Assembly (NCBI GenBank): GCA_008080565.1
Contig: VIKE01000043.1
Span: forward strand, 28,887-63,491
Reading direction: 5' to 3'
Length of the DNA stretch: 34,605 bases
Source: Rhodocyclaceae bacterium
GTDB taxonomy: Bacteria > Pseudomonadota > Gammaproteobacteria > Burkholderiales > Rhodocyclaceae
A program made the position numbers and the translations under genes. Of this stretch, positions 17,100-24,837 are shown one piece after another (the stretch's first letter is position 1; each line of letters begins with the position of its first letter). The notes under the pieces were generated by a model. That model was not told the DNA's origin. It ran no database searches and was given only the letters and a program-made list of their open reading frames with translations.

Positions 17100-19385
17100 C
17101 TAACCAAGCCACTGCAGCAAAGTGCTGTAAAGCCGGTCGGGGTCGACGGGCTTCGCTACAAAATCGTTCATTCCTGCCGCCCGGCAGCGTTTTTCATCTT
17201 CAATGAATGCATTTGCCGTCATGGCCACGACGACAATATCCTTGCCACCTTCAAGCTGTCGAATGGCCTTCGTTGCCGTCACCCCATCCATTTTTGGCAT
17301 CTGCATATCCATGAGAACCAAGGCGTAAGTGCCCGGGCGGGAACCGCCAAACTTGGCGACAGCATCTTCTCCATCTTCCGCCACGTCGCAAACAAGCCCC
17401 ACTTCTTCGAGAATTGCCTGGGCAACGAGTTGGTTTATTTCGTTGTCTTCAACCAGCAATATTCGGGACCCTGCGAACCTCTCCCGCAACTGCTCGACGA
17501 CATCCCTCTTCGGGTTCGTATTGAAGTCCGAATTTTCTCCATCCGTTTTCTTCAGCCGCACCGTAAACCAGAAGGTACTGCCTTCGCCGAGAACGCTCTC
17601 GACTCCTGCGTTCCCTCCCATCAATTGGGCCAGCCGCCTGGTAATCGCCAATCCAAGACCCGTTCCACCAAAGCTGCGGACTGTCGAGGCATCGCCTTGT
17701 TCAAAAGGAGAGAACAACCGGCTCATGGCCTCTTCCGAAATACCGACCCCCGTATCAATAACTTCGCACCGAAGCAGGATTGAGTCGTTGTCCTCTTGCT
17801 CCTTCAAAGCTCGTACGGTAACCGAACCCGTTTTAGTAAACTTGACCGCGTTGCTGACGAGGTTGAGCAGCGCCTGTGTCAGGCGGGTGGCATCTCCCAG
17901 CAATGACTGAGGCAGGAAATCCAATTCAGTTTTGAGCTGGATGCCCTTGGCGTTCGCAGCTTCAGCCACCATAGAGCACACACCGTTAGGCAGCAATGAA
18001 ATATCCAGCCTCTCTTCCAGCAGTTGCAGCTTTCCTGCCTCGATTTTGGATAAATCCAGGATATCGTTGATGATGCCTAATAGATGTTTTCCAGCGGCGG
18101 TGATTTTCTCCAGTTTGTCTGCGGTATCCGGATCCTGATGTTTTCTAAGCAATACCGCCGAAAGACCAATAATGGCATTCATAGGAGTCCGGATTTCGTG
18201 ACTCATATTGGCCAGAAAATTCCCCTTGGCAAGATTTGCGGCCTCAGCCGCCCTCGTGGCATCTGACAAAGCCGCTGTCCGCACCTCAATCATTGTCTCC
18301 AGATGGTTCCGATGGCGTTCCAGTTCGGCTTCCGCCTCCTTGAGTTTGGTGATATCAACGGCAACCCCTGCCCACACGGTCTCTCCGGACATACGCAGCA
18401 TCGGCGCCGAACGTACGTGCAACCAGACCTTTCGCCCATCAACTGGATGGAACAGCAAAACGCCGGAGTATTCCGAATTTTCGCGCAGACAGCGCGCCTC
18501 GTCCTCGATGTATTGCGCATATGAATCGCTTGCCATCAACGCAAACAGTGGCTGCGCATCCTTCATCAGGTCAGTAGGGCTCAAGCCGAGCATCTTCTCG
18601 ACACCTGCGCTGATGTAGTTGAAGAAGCGTTTGCTGTCGCGCATATCGAACTGAAAAACAAAACCATCAGGCAAGTGGTCGCCGATCGAGCGCAACTGTG
18701 CCTCACTCTCCCGTAAGCGCGACTCACTGAGCGAGTGATCGTATTCGATACGTTGGGAATTCATGCTGACCAAAGTCAGCGTAATCAATTGCACGGTCAG
18801 TATCTGGGCTACTGCGTAAATACTGCCAAAACCCTTCAAAAGCTCGAAAGCAGTACTGACATCCGCGTGGCTGAGTTCCTGAGCGAGTCTGGCAAAACAA
18901 AAGATGGAAAAAACCAGCAACCAGAGGGCCAGCATGACGTCGTTGGAGCCAAAGAAGGGCGGACGGTAGCGCAGGGTAACGACGGCAATTGCCAAACTGA
19001 GGATGCCGGCCAATGCGGAATAGATAACGATACGCGCATCGAGATGGGCTGGGTCCAGGCTGTAGTAGCCGAATACAACGAAGAAGGCGAGCGAAAACAG
19101 AGCTTCCCAGCGGTAGCTAAACTGAAGCCCCCGGAAGACCAGCATGCCCCGAAGCAATAAAAGCAACCCACCAAGCAACATGGCGTTTCGCAATACACGC
19201 ACAATCCAGGTTAGCGGCAAGGCACCCGGCACCAGCATCGCGGCTCCTAGAGCAAGACCCGCAACACCGGCAGTCCAGAAACCGAATCCCGGATAGGTCT
19301 TTCGCGTACGCAAGACCACGAACATAATGACGGCCGCCGCGGAAGAAAGAAGCGCATTTGTACTTAGCAGGATGGCTGTTTCCAC
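17100..19385 (-). CDS. Membrane hybrid sensor histidine kinase (PAS-HisKA-HATPase-receiver)
   Basis: A 761-residue hybrid kinase. Residues 1-205 contain about seven membrane helices. A PAS/PAC domain follows at 225-345 (F-N-Y-I-S-A-G-V-E-K-M-L-G-L, ending V-D-I-T-K), then a coiled linker. HisKA has H396 in M-S-H-E-I-R-T-P-M-N. HATPase has N-L-V-S-N-A-V-K-F-T, D-T-G-V-G-I and a G-G-T-G-L-G-L glycine box. The C-terminal receiver has V-E-D-N-E-I-N and the phospho-acceptor D693 in L-M-D-M-Q-M-P. GTG at 19385 is backed by AGAGGTG just upstream. It is an orphan: no phosphotransfer protein or output regulator is adjacent. It lies alone between two broken tRNA genes in less GC-rich sequence, suggesting acquisition or a rearranged site. 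Confidence 0.9.
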   Translation of the reverse strand: METAILLSTNALLSSAAAVIMFVVLRTRKTYPGFGFWTAGVAGLALGAAMLVPGALPLTWIVRVLRNAMLLGGLLLLLRGMLVFRGLQFSYRWEALFSLAFFVVFGYYSLDPAHLDARIVIYSALAGILSLAIAVVTLRYRPPFFGSNDVMLALWLLVFSIFCFARLAQELSHADVSTAFELLKGFGSIYAVAQILTVQLITLTLVSMNSQRIEYDHSLSESRLRESEAQLRSIGDHLPDGFVFQFDMRDSKRFFNYISAGVEKMLGLSPTDLMKDAQPLFALMASDSYAQYIEDEARCLRENSEYSGVLLFHPVDGRKVWLHVRSAPMLRMSGETVWAGVAVDITKLKEAEAELERHRNHLETMIEVRTAALSDATRAAEAANLAKGNFLANMSHEIRTPMNAIIGLSAVLLRKHQDPDTADKLEKITAAGKHLLGIINDILDLSKIEAGKLQLLEERLDISLLPNGVCSMVAEAANAKGIQLKTELDFLPQSLLGDATRLTQALLNLVSNAVKFTKTGSVTVRALKEQEDNDSILLRCEVIDTGVGISEEAMSRLFSPFEQGDASTVRSFGGTGLGLAITRRLAQLMGGNAGVESVLGEGSTFWFTVRLKKTDGENSDFNTNPKRDVVEQLRERFAGSRILLVEDNEINQLVAQAILEEVGLVCDVAEDGEDAVAKFGGSRPGTYALVLMDMQMPKMDGVTATKAIRQLEGGKDIVVVAMTANAFIEDEKRCRAAGMNDFVAKPVDPDRLYSTLLQWLG

Positions 19386-19440
19386 GTCTCACACCTCTTT
19401 TCACATTTGAGCTCGCAGAACCGTTTGAAATGCATCAGCC

Positions 19441-19479
19441 CAACCAGATGCTTTATTGGTGTTGATACCAACATCTGTT
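19441..19479. promoter_or_regulatory. Nested inverted repeat upstream of the hybrid kinase
   Basis: An inner repeat TTGGT-N6-ACCAA (19456-19471) is flanked by CAACCAGATG and CATCTGTTG, which are near-complementary. It lies 56 bases before the kinase start and could be an operator or an RNA hairpin. Confidence 0.35.
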
Positions 19480-19643
19480 GCTTCTTACAGACCCCTCTGT
19501 GCGAATTACGTTTGCCATAAATCGGTGTGAAGAGAAAAAAGTCCAACATTGGTGCCGCTCGCGCCAGTTCTGTCAAATATGATAAATAGTATAGTTACTT
19601 TAAAATCATCACAACCACCTTTGCACAGAAAATTGGCCGCCTG

Positions 19644-19664
19644 CCCCCCCCCCCAAAAAAAAAA
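19644..19664. repeat. Homopolymer junction: 11 C followed by 10 A
   Basis: Eleven C (19644-19654) run directly into ten A (19655-19664). Such tracts slip readily in replication and sequencing. It lies in non-coding sequence about 260 bases upstream of the hybrid kinase. Confidence 0.95.
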
Positions 19665-20320
19665 TGGTCTGTTCTTCGGTAAAACATTTCTTCATGTCCA
19701 ATCGCCTTGCCTTTTGGGGTTGGACTCTAAAATCACCTGCAACTCAGCTCCAGGGGACGGCGCGCACCATCGATCCCTTAAAACCGGAACGGCGTCAGCC
19801 AGACCAGCACAAGGGCAGCCATCTTCTTGCTCATATTTTCCCCCGTTGCCACACCTGCCCTTTCGGCAGTTGGCGCCACTGCTACTCTGACCTGGTTCGA
19901 CGTATGTTGGCTCGCACACATACCTAGCTGACATTTTTCGACCAAATTGAGACCGGAATCTGGCAAGAAGCGAAGTAGGTCCTTGAAATATCAGCATCTA
20001 TCCCGGCGAACGACACACAGGCGCCGGGAACAGGTGCGAGGCGTAGCCGTCCGCTGGAAACACTGACAGACGTCCGTCCCTCACGCAGCATGGCGTTTCA
20101 AACCTTAAATTTGCCAAACACGGCGGCCACTAGGCTGTTACAATGCGCCCCGCTTGAACGTGATCACCAGTCGCGTTACAGGTATCCAGAAATTCTTTGG
20201 ACACCCAGGCGCATAGCAATTGACGGTATTTCTGACGGGATCCAAAAGATCAAATCAGAAGAAATTGAGTAACCACGGCTTATACAGCGCTTACTTCGAC
20301 CCCGTCAGGAGCATCAGGTT

Positions 20321-20380
<60 letters not shown>

Positions 20381-20384
20381 AAAT

Positions 20385-20585
20385 CTATTGCTTTGTCGCG
20401 GGCGAGCCAAACTGCTTGAGTGCCGAGAGAAACTCGCTGAAGTTTGCTTCACGAACCGTGATGTTGCTCAAGGTGTCCCGAAGGCTGAATACCGACAGAT
20501 CGATTTCACCAGCATGAGCATTCCCCTTGCTGGCGACTTTACTGCCAGTTTGCGTTGGGTTTGCCTTGGTGCTGGTGAGTGACAT
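20385..20585 (-). CDS. Small hypothetical protein (66 aa)
   Basis: I do not recognise this protein. It is 66 residues, polar and Ser/Thr/Lys-rich at the N-terminus, with a more ordered second half (E-I-D-L-S-V-F-S-L-R-D-T-L, then F-S-E-F-L-S-A-L-K-Q-F-G) that looks helical. There is no signal peptide or membrane segment. The ATG at 20585 has AAGGAAGG seven bases upstream; another ATG at 20615 has a weaker site and would add 10 residues. Its stop lies four bases from the broken tRNA-Thr, so the original C-terminus may have been altered by whatever truncated the tRNA. A CRP-like palindrome lies upstream. Confidence 0.5.
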   Translation of the reverse strand: MSLTSTKANPTQTGSKVASKGNAHAGEIDLSVFSLRDTLSNITVREANFSEFLSALKQFGSPATKQ

Positions 20586-20638
20586 GTTGCTGCCTTCCTT
20601 TGTCGATGAGTTCATTTTGCCTTGCGCGTTCCGAGGTG

Positions 20639-20658
20639 TCTGTGAACAAATTCACAGA
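20639..20658. promoter_or_regulatory. CRP-like operator
   Basis: TCTGTGAACAAATTCACAGA is a perfect palindrome containing TGTGA-N6-TCACA, the CRP/Vfr half-site pattern. It lies 54 bases upstream of the start of the 66-residue protein and would suit an activator of that gene. Confidence 0.55.
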
Positions 20659-20746
20659 GCATTGCCAGCCCGAAAAATTCATTCCGCTCCTAGCCAAAGA
20701 CCTTTGCCAAAACAGGACTTTGGCCGATGACTGAAGCAAGGCACGA

Positions 20747-20787
20747 CATTTCAAATTCGGGCGAAATTTCCAGTTGACCGTAGCAAC
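20747..20787 (+). repeat. Dispersed GTTGACCGT repeat, copy D
   Basis: CATTTCAAATTCGGGCGAAA leads into the GTTGACCGT core (20773-20781) and AGCAAC. It lies just beyond the 3' end of the SIMPL gene and merges into a hairpin. Confidence 0.65.
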
Positions 20788-20806
20788 GCCCCCCGATGGG
20801 CGTTGC
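20783..20806. terminator. Hairpin after the SIMPL gene, possible terminator
   Basis: Perfect 9-bp arms GCAACGCCC (20783-20791) and GGGCGTTGC (20798-20806) enclose a 6-base loop, 24 bases past the SIMPL stop. No clear T-run follows on either strand. Confidence 0.4.
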
Positions 20807-20830
20807 ATTTCAAGTTCAATGCGACCGCAT

Positions 20831-21505
20831 TCAGTCGGCCAGCTCGATCTGCCCGCTAACGTTTGTCGTAACCAGGCTTTCGCCGGCCTCCAGCGGCGCC
20901 GGAGCAGCTTCTGCCGCCATCATCACACCGCGGGCAGCGCGCATCATCGGCATGGGCATGCCGCCGCCCTGCTGGACGTTGAGTTGCTTGATCTTCCAGG
21001 TCTTACCGAGTTGTTCGGCGATTACCCCGGCGCGGCTCTGGAAAGCGACAATCGCCTCACGAGTGGCTTCATCTTCGACCTTGCGGCGGGTTTCCGGCGA
21101 CGGCAGCAGGCTGACTTCGCCGACGGCCAGGCGCATTTGCTGCAGCTTGCCGAGCAACTCCGAAACGCCACCCTGGTCCTTCGACTCAAGCACCAGCTCG
21201 CTGCGCATGCGCCAGCCGTCGATCTTTTGCGCCTGGCCGTACACCGGGTAGGTAGACTGCTGGCCACTCTTGACCGAGATTCCGGGCTTGCTGCGAATCA
21301 GCTTCAAAGCCTCGGCGACATCGGTGTTCACGCGTTGGGCCAGTTCAGCCGGGCTCTTGCCACTGGCCTCGCTGAACACACTGGCGCGCACCATGTCGTT
21401 CGCTGCCGGGCGACTGGCCTGGGCCGACAGATCGACCAGCGCACCAGCCTGGGCAGTTGCCGCGGCAAGGCAGCCGGTAATCAGCATCAGGAGAGCCTTG
21501 CTCAT
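20831..21505 (-). CDS. Periplasmic SIMPL-domain (DUF541) protein
   Basis: A 224-residue protein with a signal peptide (M-S-K-A-L-L-M-L-I-T-G-C-L-A-A-A-T-A-Q-A, cleavage near 20). The mature part matches SIMPL/DUF541: N-T-D-V-A-E-A-L near 60, Y-P-V-Y near 85, W-R-M-R-S-E-L-V-L-E near 100, and A-T-R-E-A-I-V-A-F-Q-S-R-A near 145. SIMPL proteins are periplasmic or membrane-anchored oligomers of uncertain role, with links to oxidative stress. The G-C-L in the signal region is not a convincing lipobox. The start overlaps the end of the upstream membrane-protein gene by four bases, so the two are coupled. Confidence 0.82.
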   Translation of the reverse strand: MSKALLMLITGCLAAATAQAGALVDLSAQASRPAANDMVRASVFSEASGKSPAELAQRVNTDVAEALKLIRSKPGISVKSGQQSTYPVYGQAQKIDGWRMRSELVLESKDQGGVSELLGKLQQMRLAVGEVSLLPSPETRRKVEDEATREAIVAFQSRAGVIAEQLGKTWKIKQLNVQQGGGMPMPMMRAARGVMMAAEAAPAPLEAGESLVTTNVSGQIELAD

Positions 21506-21756
21506 TTCAACCCCTTGTCGCGCAGGCGGCCGTAGACCACCAACAGCAAGATGGCGACGACCACGGAAGCGACAAATCCTGCACCCTGGCCAGCCCGGTA
21601 CCAGCCCATAGCCTGGCCAAGCACGCCGGCCAGAAATGAGCCGCCAATGCCGAGCAGGATGGTGGCAATGAAGCCCATGTTGTCCTTGCCGGGGTGCAGG
21701 AACTTGGCGATGACGCCGACCACGAGGCCGACCAGAATGGTCCACACGATACCCAT
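21502..21756 (-). CDS. GlsB/YeaQ/YmgE family small membrane protein
   Basis: An 84-residue protein with three predicted membrane helices (about 2-19, 29-49, 58-76). The V-G-V-I-A-K-F-L-H-P-G-K-D and G-I-G-G-S-F-L-A-G signatures are typical of the family once called transglycosylase-associated. Members are stress-induced inner-membrane proteins of unknown function. AAAGAGGT lies just before the ATG. It is the first gene of a two-gene operon with the SIMPL protein. Confidence 0.87.
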   Translation of the reverse strand: MGIVWTILVGLVVGVIAKFLHPGKDNMGFIATILLGIGGSFLAGVLGQAMGWYRAGQGAGFVASVVVAILLLVVYGRLRDKGLK

Positions 21757-21892
21757 TGTTCAAACCTCTTTCACGTGACGATCAATGCCAGGCGCAAGTG
21801 TCGCCTGTCGTCAAATATTAACGCGCAGGCCGCATCATGGTTGGCGTGACTCGGTAAAGAATTGTGATCCGATAACTCGGCACTCCGGCCTG

Positions 21893-22780
21893 CTACTGCC
21901 CGGCCAGCCGTTCGGCCAGCGTATCCATCAACACCCGGACGCGGTGAGGGACATGGCGATTGCTCGGCAGAATGGCATAGATGCCGAGCTCGGGAATCGG
22001 ATATTCGGCCAGGATTTCGACGATCCGGCCACTGGACAGGAAGCTATCGGCAATGAAATCCGGCTGGCAGCTGATGCCCAGCCCCTGGGCCGTCGCTTCG
22101 GTCAGCACGTCGCCATTGTTGGCGTTGAGGCGACTGCGGATATGGAAGCTCTCAAGCTGCCCATCGACCATGAATTGCCAGAGCTGGCTGCTGCCGGCAT
22201 TGGTGTAGCCAAGGCAGACGTGGTTTGCCAAATCGGCCGGTTTTTCCGGTTGACCGTGGCGACTGAGATATTCCGGGGCGGCGACGACAAGCAGGCGGCT
22301 AGTCCCGATCTTGCGGGCCACGTCGCCTGACTCAAGGCGGCGGGTGATGCGGATCGACAGGTCGATGCCCTCCTCAATCAGGTTCACGCGCCGGTCGCTG
22401 TAATCCATGTCGAGCGAGACTTCGGGGTAGCGCTCCGAGAAATCGAGCAGGATCGGCGCCAGGCGTTTCATGCCGTAACTGAGCGGCAGGCTGATGCGGA
22501 TATTGCCGCGCGGCGTCAGGCGCTCCTCGGCGACGCCGGTTTCGGCCGCTTCGACAAGATTGAGGATGACCCGGCATTTTTCCAGATAGGCCGTGCCGCC
22601 CGAGGTCAGGGCCAGCCGGCGCGTGCTGCGCGCCATGAGCTTGACGCCAAGATGCGTTTCCAGCGCAGCGATTTGCCGCGTCACCACCGAACGGGCAACG
22701 CCCAGTTGCTGCGCCACGGCCGAAAAGCTGCCGAGTTCAGCGACCCGAACGAAGAGATGCATGGCTTCGAGGCGATCCAT
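21893..22780 (-). CDS. LysR-family transcriptional regulator
   Basis: A 295-residue LysR-type regulator of the M-D-R-L-E-A-M-H-L-F-V-R-V-A-E-L-G-S-F-S group. The winged helix-turn-helix is at 1-60 (A-R-S-V-V-T-R-Q-I-A-A-L-E-x-H-L-G-V-K-L) and the ligand domain at 90-290. Longer upstream frames exist, but the ATG at 22780 gives the classic family start. It is divergent from the DODA-type dioxygenase gene with a 122-base gap, the usual arrangement for a regulator of its neighbour, so it probably controls the dioxygenase/cytochrome/YceI operon. A TTGC-N7-GCAA palindrome lies next to its start. Part of the gene (22227-22262) resembles the dispersed repeat. Confidence 0.92.
   Translation of the reverse strand: MDRLEAMHLFVRVAELGSFSAVAQQLGVARSVVTRQIAALETHLGVKLMARSTRRLALTSGGTAYLEKCRVILNLVEAAETGVAEERLTPRGNIRISLPLSYGMKRLAPILLDFSERYPEVSLDMDYSDRRVNLIEEGIDLSIRITRRLESGDVARKIGTSRLLVVAAPEYLSRHGQPEKPADLANHVCLGYTNAGSSQLWQFMVDGQLESFHIRSRLNANNGDVLTEATAQGLGISCQPDFIADSFLSSGRIVEILAEYPIPELGIYAILPSNRHVPHRVRVLMDTLAERLAGQ
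22227..22262 (+). repeat. Possible GTTGACCGT repeat copy E inside the LysR gene
   Basis: Core GTTGACCGT at 22249-22257 with upstream GGCCGGTTTTTCC resembles the other copies. The encoded H-G-Q-P-E-K-P-A-D-L is ordinary LysR sequence, so this may be coincidence. Confidence 0.35.
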
Positions 22781-22782
22781 TG

Positions 22783-22797
22783 TTGCAACTCCAGCAA
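22783..22797. promoter_or_regulatory. LysR-type T-N11-A box
   Basis: TTGCAACTCCAGCAA, an inverted repeat TTGC-N7-GCAA, ends two bases from the LysR start in the divergent intergenic region. It fits an autoregulatory LysR recognition site. Confidence 0.45.
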
Positions 22798-22834
22798 TAG
22801 TAATTTGCACATTGTCGGCTATTTCGATCCAAAT

Positions 22835-22888
22835 AACAGGCATAAAGTGCGTCCATCGACAAACAGGCATAAAGTGCGTCCATCGACA
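22835..22888. repeat. Perfect 27-bp tandem duplication in the divergent promoter region
   Basis: Bases 22835-22861 and 22862-22888 are identical, each containing CATAAAGTGCGTCCATCGAC. The second copy ends 14 bases before the dioxygenase ATG, so it lies in the leader or promoter of that operon. Confidence 0.95.
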
Positions 22889-22902
22889 CAGGAGTTGCCG
22901 CA

Positions 22903-23706
22903 ATGACACAGTTTCAACCCACCCTTTTTGTTCCGCACGGTGCGCCGACTTTCGCGCTACGCCCGGGTGCGGCTGGCGCTGCCTTGTCGGCCATGGCCGG
23001 ATCGCTGACCCTGCCACGCGCCATCGTCATCGTCAGCGCTCACTGGGATACGGCCGAACCGACCGTCGGGTTCGCCGAGCGTCCGGAAACCATTCACGAC
23101 TTCTGGGGTTTCCCGGATGAACTATACGAAATCCGCTACCCGGCGACCGGCTGTCGCGAGGCTTCGGAAGAAGTCGTCGCGGCGCTGAAGGCCGCCGGTC
23201 TGCCGGTCGCGACCGATGCCAGGCGCGGCCTCGACCATGGTGCCTGGGTGCCACTGCGCCTGATGTTCCCCGATGCCGAAGTGCCGGTCATTCCGCTCTC
23301 CATCCAGAGCCGGGGCGGCCCGGTCCAGGCCTACAAGCTGGGTCAGGCGCTGGCGCCGCTGACGGAGAAAGGCTTTCTCGTCATCGCCTCGGGCAACCTC
23401 ACCCACAACCTGCGCGACTACCAGATAGCAGCCCGCAACACCGGACAGACGCCAGCCTATGTGCGTCAGTTCACCAACTGGCTGGCCGACACTCTGCAAG
23501 CACACGACATTGACGCATTGCTCGACTATCGCCGGCAAGCACCAGGCGGTGCCCAAGCCCACCCGAGCGATGAACATTTGTTGCCCTTGTATGTCGCACT
23601 CGGTGCCGGTGGTGAAAACGCCGAAGCCAGGCGCTTCCATGCCGGCATCGACGATTACGTCATCGCCATGGATGCTTATTCATTTTTGCCCAAAAAAGGA
23701 GGTTGA
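22903..23706 (+). CDS. ygiD: DODA-type (LigB family) extradiol dioxygenase
   Basis: A 267-residue class III extradiol ring-cleavage dioxygenase of the 4,5-DOPA dioxygenase/YgiD type. Metal-ligand motifs are visible: P-H-G-A-P-T near 11, S-A-H-W-D-T near 45, L-D-H-G-A-W-V-P-L near 109 and S-G-N-L-T-H-N-L near 165. The natural substrate in bacteria is uncertain and could be a catechol. CAGGAG precedes the ATG. It leads an operon with cytochrome b561 and two YceI proteins and is divergent from a LysR gene, the probable regulator. Its last codons and stop overlap the start of a dispersed-repeat copy. Confidence 0.9.
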   Translation: MTQFQPTLFVPHGAPTFALRPGAAGAALSAMAGSLTLPRAIVIVSAHWDTAEPTVGFAERPETIHDFWGFPDELYEIRYPATGCREASEEVVAALKAAGLPVATDARRGLDHGAWVPLRLMFPDAEVPVIPLSIQSRGGPVQAYKLGQALAPLTEKGFLVIASGNLTHNLRDYQIAARNTGQTPAYVRQFTNWLADTLQAHDIDALLDYRRQAPGGAQAHPSDEHLLPLYVALGAGGENAEARRFHAGIDDYVIAMDAYSFLPKKGG

Positions 23707-23716
23707 CCGTGGCAAC
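23680..23716 (+). repeat. Dispersed GTTGACCGT repeat, copy F, at a gene junction
   Basis: CATTTTTGCCCAAAAAAGGA leads into the GTTGACCGT core (23702-23710) and GGCAAC. The copy supplies the dioxygenase stop (TGA), the AGGAGG ribosome site and the GTG start of cytochrome b561. Confidence 0.55.
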
Positions 23717-24254
23717 CCAACATTACACCAGTACCGCCAAGCTCCTGCACTGGCTCATGGCCGTCCTGATTTTCTGCCTGCTGGCCCTCGGTTTTTACAT
23801 GCATGACCTGCCGCTGTCGCCAGACAAGCTGAAGCTCTATTCCTGGCATAAATGGGCTGGCGTCACGGCCTTCCTGCTCGTCGGCTTTCGCCTGCTCTGG
23901 CGCTTCACGCACCGCCCGCCGGCGCTGCCGGACAGCATGCCGAAGCTCATGCAGTTCGCCGCCCACGCCGGCCACCTGGCGCTCTACGGGCTGATGCTGG
24001 CCATCCCGCTGTCCGGCTGGCTGATGAGTTCGGCCAAAGGTTTCCAGACCGTCTGGTTCGGCGTCCTGCCCATCCCCGACCTGCTTGAGAAAAACAAGGA
24101 AGTCGGCGATCTGCTGGCCCTCGTCCACCAAAGCCTGAACCTGCTGTTCGTGGTCGTGCTGCTCGGTCACATCGGCGCTGCACTGAAACATCACTTCATC
24201 GACAAGGACGACATCCTGACCCGCATCCTGCCCCGCCACTCCAAGGAGAACTGA
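23709..24254 (+). CDS. Cytochrome b561 family membrane protein
   Basis: A 181-residue four-helix di-heme b-type cytochrome that passes electrons across the inner membrane. Histidines in the expected helices: L-L-H-W-L-M near 13, W-H-K-W-A-G near 47, A-A-H-A-G-H-L-A-L-Y-G near 89 and L-V-H-Q-S-L-N near 142. A TTG at 23703 would touch the AGGAGG; GTG at 23709 leaves six bases and is the better start. Downstream YceI genes are commonly paired with b561 cytochromes. The gap to the next gene is two bases. Confidence 0.9.
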   Translation: MATQHYTSTAKLLHWLMAVLIFCLLALGFYMHDLPLSPDKLKLYSWHKWAGVTAFLLVGFRLLWRFTHRPPALPDSMPKLMQFAAHAGHLALYGLMLAIPLSGWLMSSAKGFQTVWFGVLPIPDLLEKNKEVGDLLALVHQSLNLLFVVVLLGHIGAALKHHFIDKDDILTRILPRHSKEN

Positions 24255-24256
24255 AC

Positions 24257-24811
24257 ATGAAACGCCTCGCCCTAGCCCTCGCCTTCGCCACCCTGATCCC
24301 GGCCGCCCATGCCGTTGAATACACCCAGGTGCAAGCTGACAAAAGCGCCGTCAATTTCGTCTACAAACAAATGGGCGTTGCGGTCGATGGGAAATTCAGA
24401 AAATTTTCCAGCCAGCTCAATTTTGACCCGGCCAAGCCGACCGCTGCCAAGGCCAGCTTCGCAGTCGAATTGGCCAGCGTCGACACCGGCGCCCCCGAAG
24501 GCGACGAGGAAGTCGCCGGCAAGCCGTGGTTCAACACCAAGGCATTCCCGACTGCCAAGTTTGTTTCCGGTAGCGTCAAGGCACTCGGCGGTAACAAGGT
24601 CGAAGTCGCCGGCCAGTTGACCATCAAGGGCAAAACGCAGGATGTCGTCATCCCGGCTACCTTCACGGCGCAGGGCAACACGGCTGTCTTCGATGGCGCC
24701 TTCACCATCCGCCGCGCCGACTTCACCATCGGCGAAGGCGCCTGGGCCAAGTTCGACATCGTCGCCAACGACGTCCAGATCAAGTTCCGCATCACCGCTT
24801 CAACGAAATAA
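24257..24811 (+). CDS. YceI family periplasmic protein 1
   Basis: A 184-residue protein with a signal peptide (cleavage after A-H-A near 19) and a lipocalin-like YceI fold that in relatives binds polyisoprenoids such as ubiquinone precursors. Seen: Y-T-Q-V-Q-A-D-K-S early, G-K-F-R-K-F-S near 44, W-F-N-T-K-A-F-P-T-A-K-F near 92, L-T-I-K-G-K-T-Q-D-V near 118 and R-A-D-F-T-I-G-E-G near 153. AAGGAGAA precedes the ATG. With the adjacent b561 cytochrome it suggests periplasmic quinone-related redox work. Confidence 0.9.
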   Translation: MKRLALALAFATLIPAAHAVEYTQVQADKSAVNFVYKQMGVAVDGKFRKFSSQLNFDPAKPTAAKASFAVELASVDTGAPEGDEEVAGKPWFNTKAFPTAKFVSGSVKALGGNKVEVAGQLTIKGKTQDVVIPATFTAQGNTAVFDGAFTIRRADFTIGEGAWAKFDIVANDVQIKFRITASTK

Positions 24812-24837
24812 ACCCAACCCACAACAGGAGAATCACC

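Larger units (their letters stand above)
19386..20320. other. Long intergenic region with homopolymer tract and decayed fragments
   Basis: More than 900 bases without a convincing gene. It holds a nested inverted repeat at 19441-19479, a C11A10 tract at 19644-19664, and a tiny minus-strand frame at 19778-19834. That frame has a good Shine-Dalgarno (GGGGGAAAA) and starts like a signal peptide (M-S-K-K-M-A-A-L-V-L-V-W-L) but stops after 18 codons. Near 20160-20275 short frames alternate without an intact product. Overall it looks like gene debris. Confidence 0.5.

Noticed and set aside
20160..20275. Short frames suggesting a small gene before tRNA-Thr
   Set aside because: The plausible peptide pieces are in different frames with stops between them and match nothing I know.
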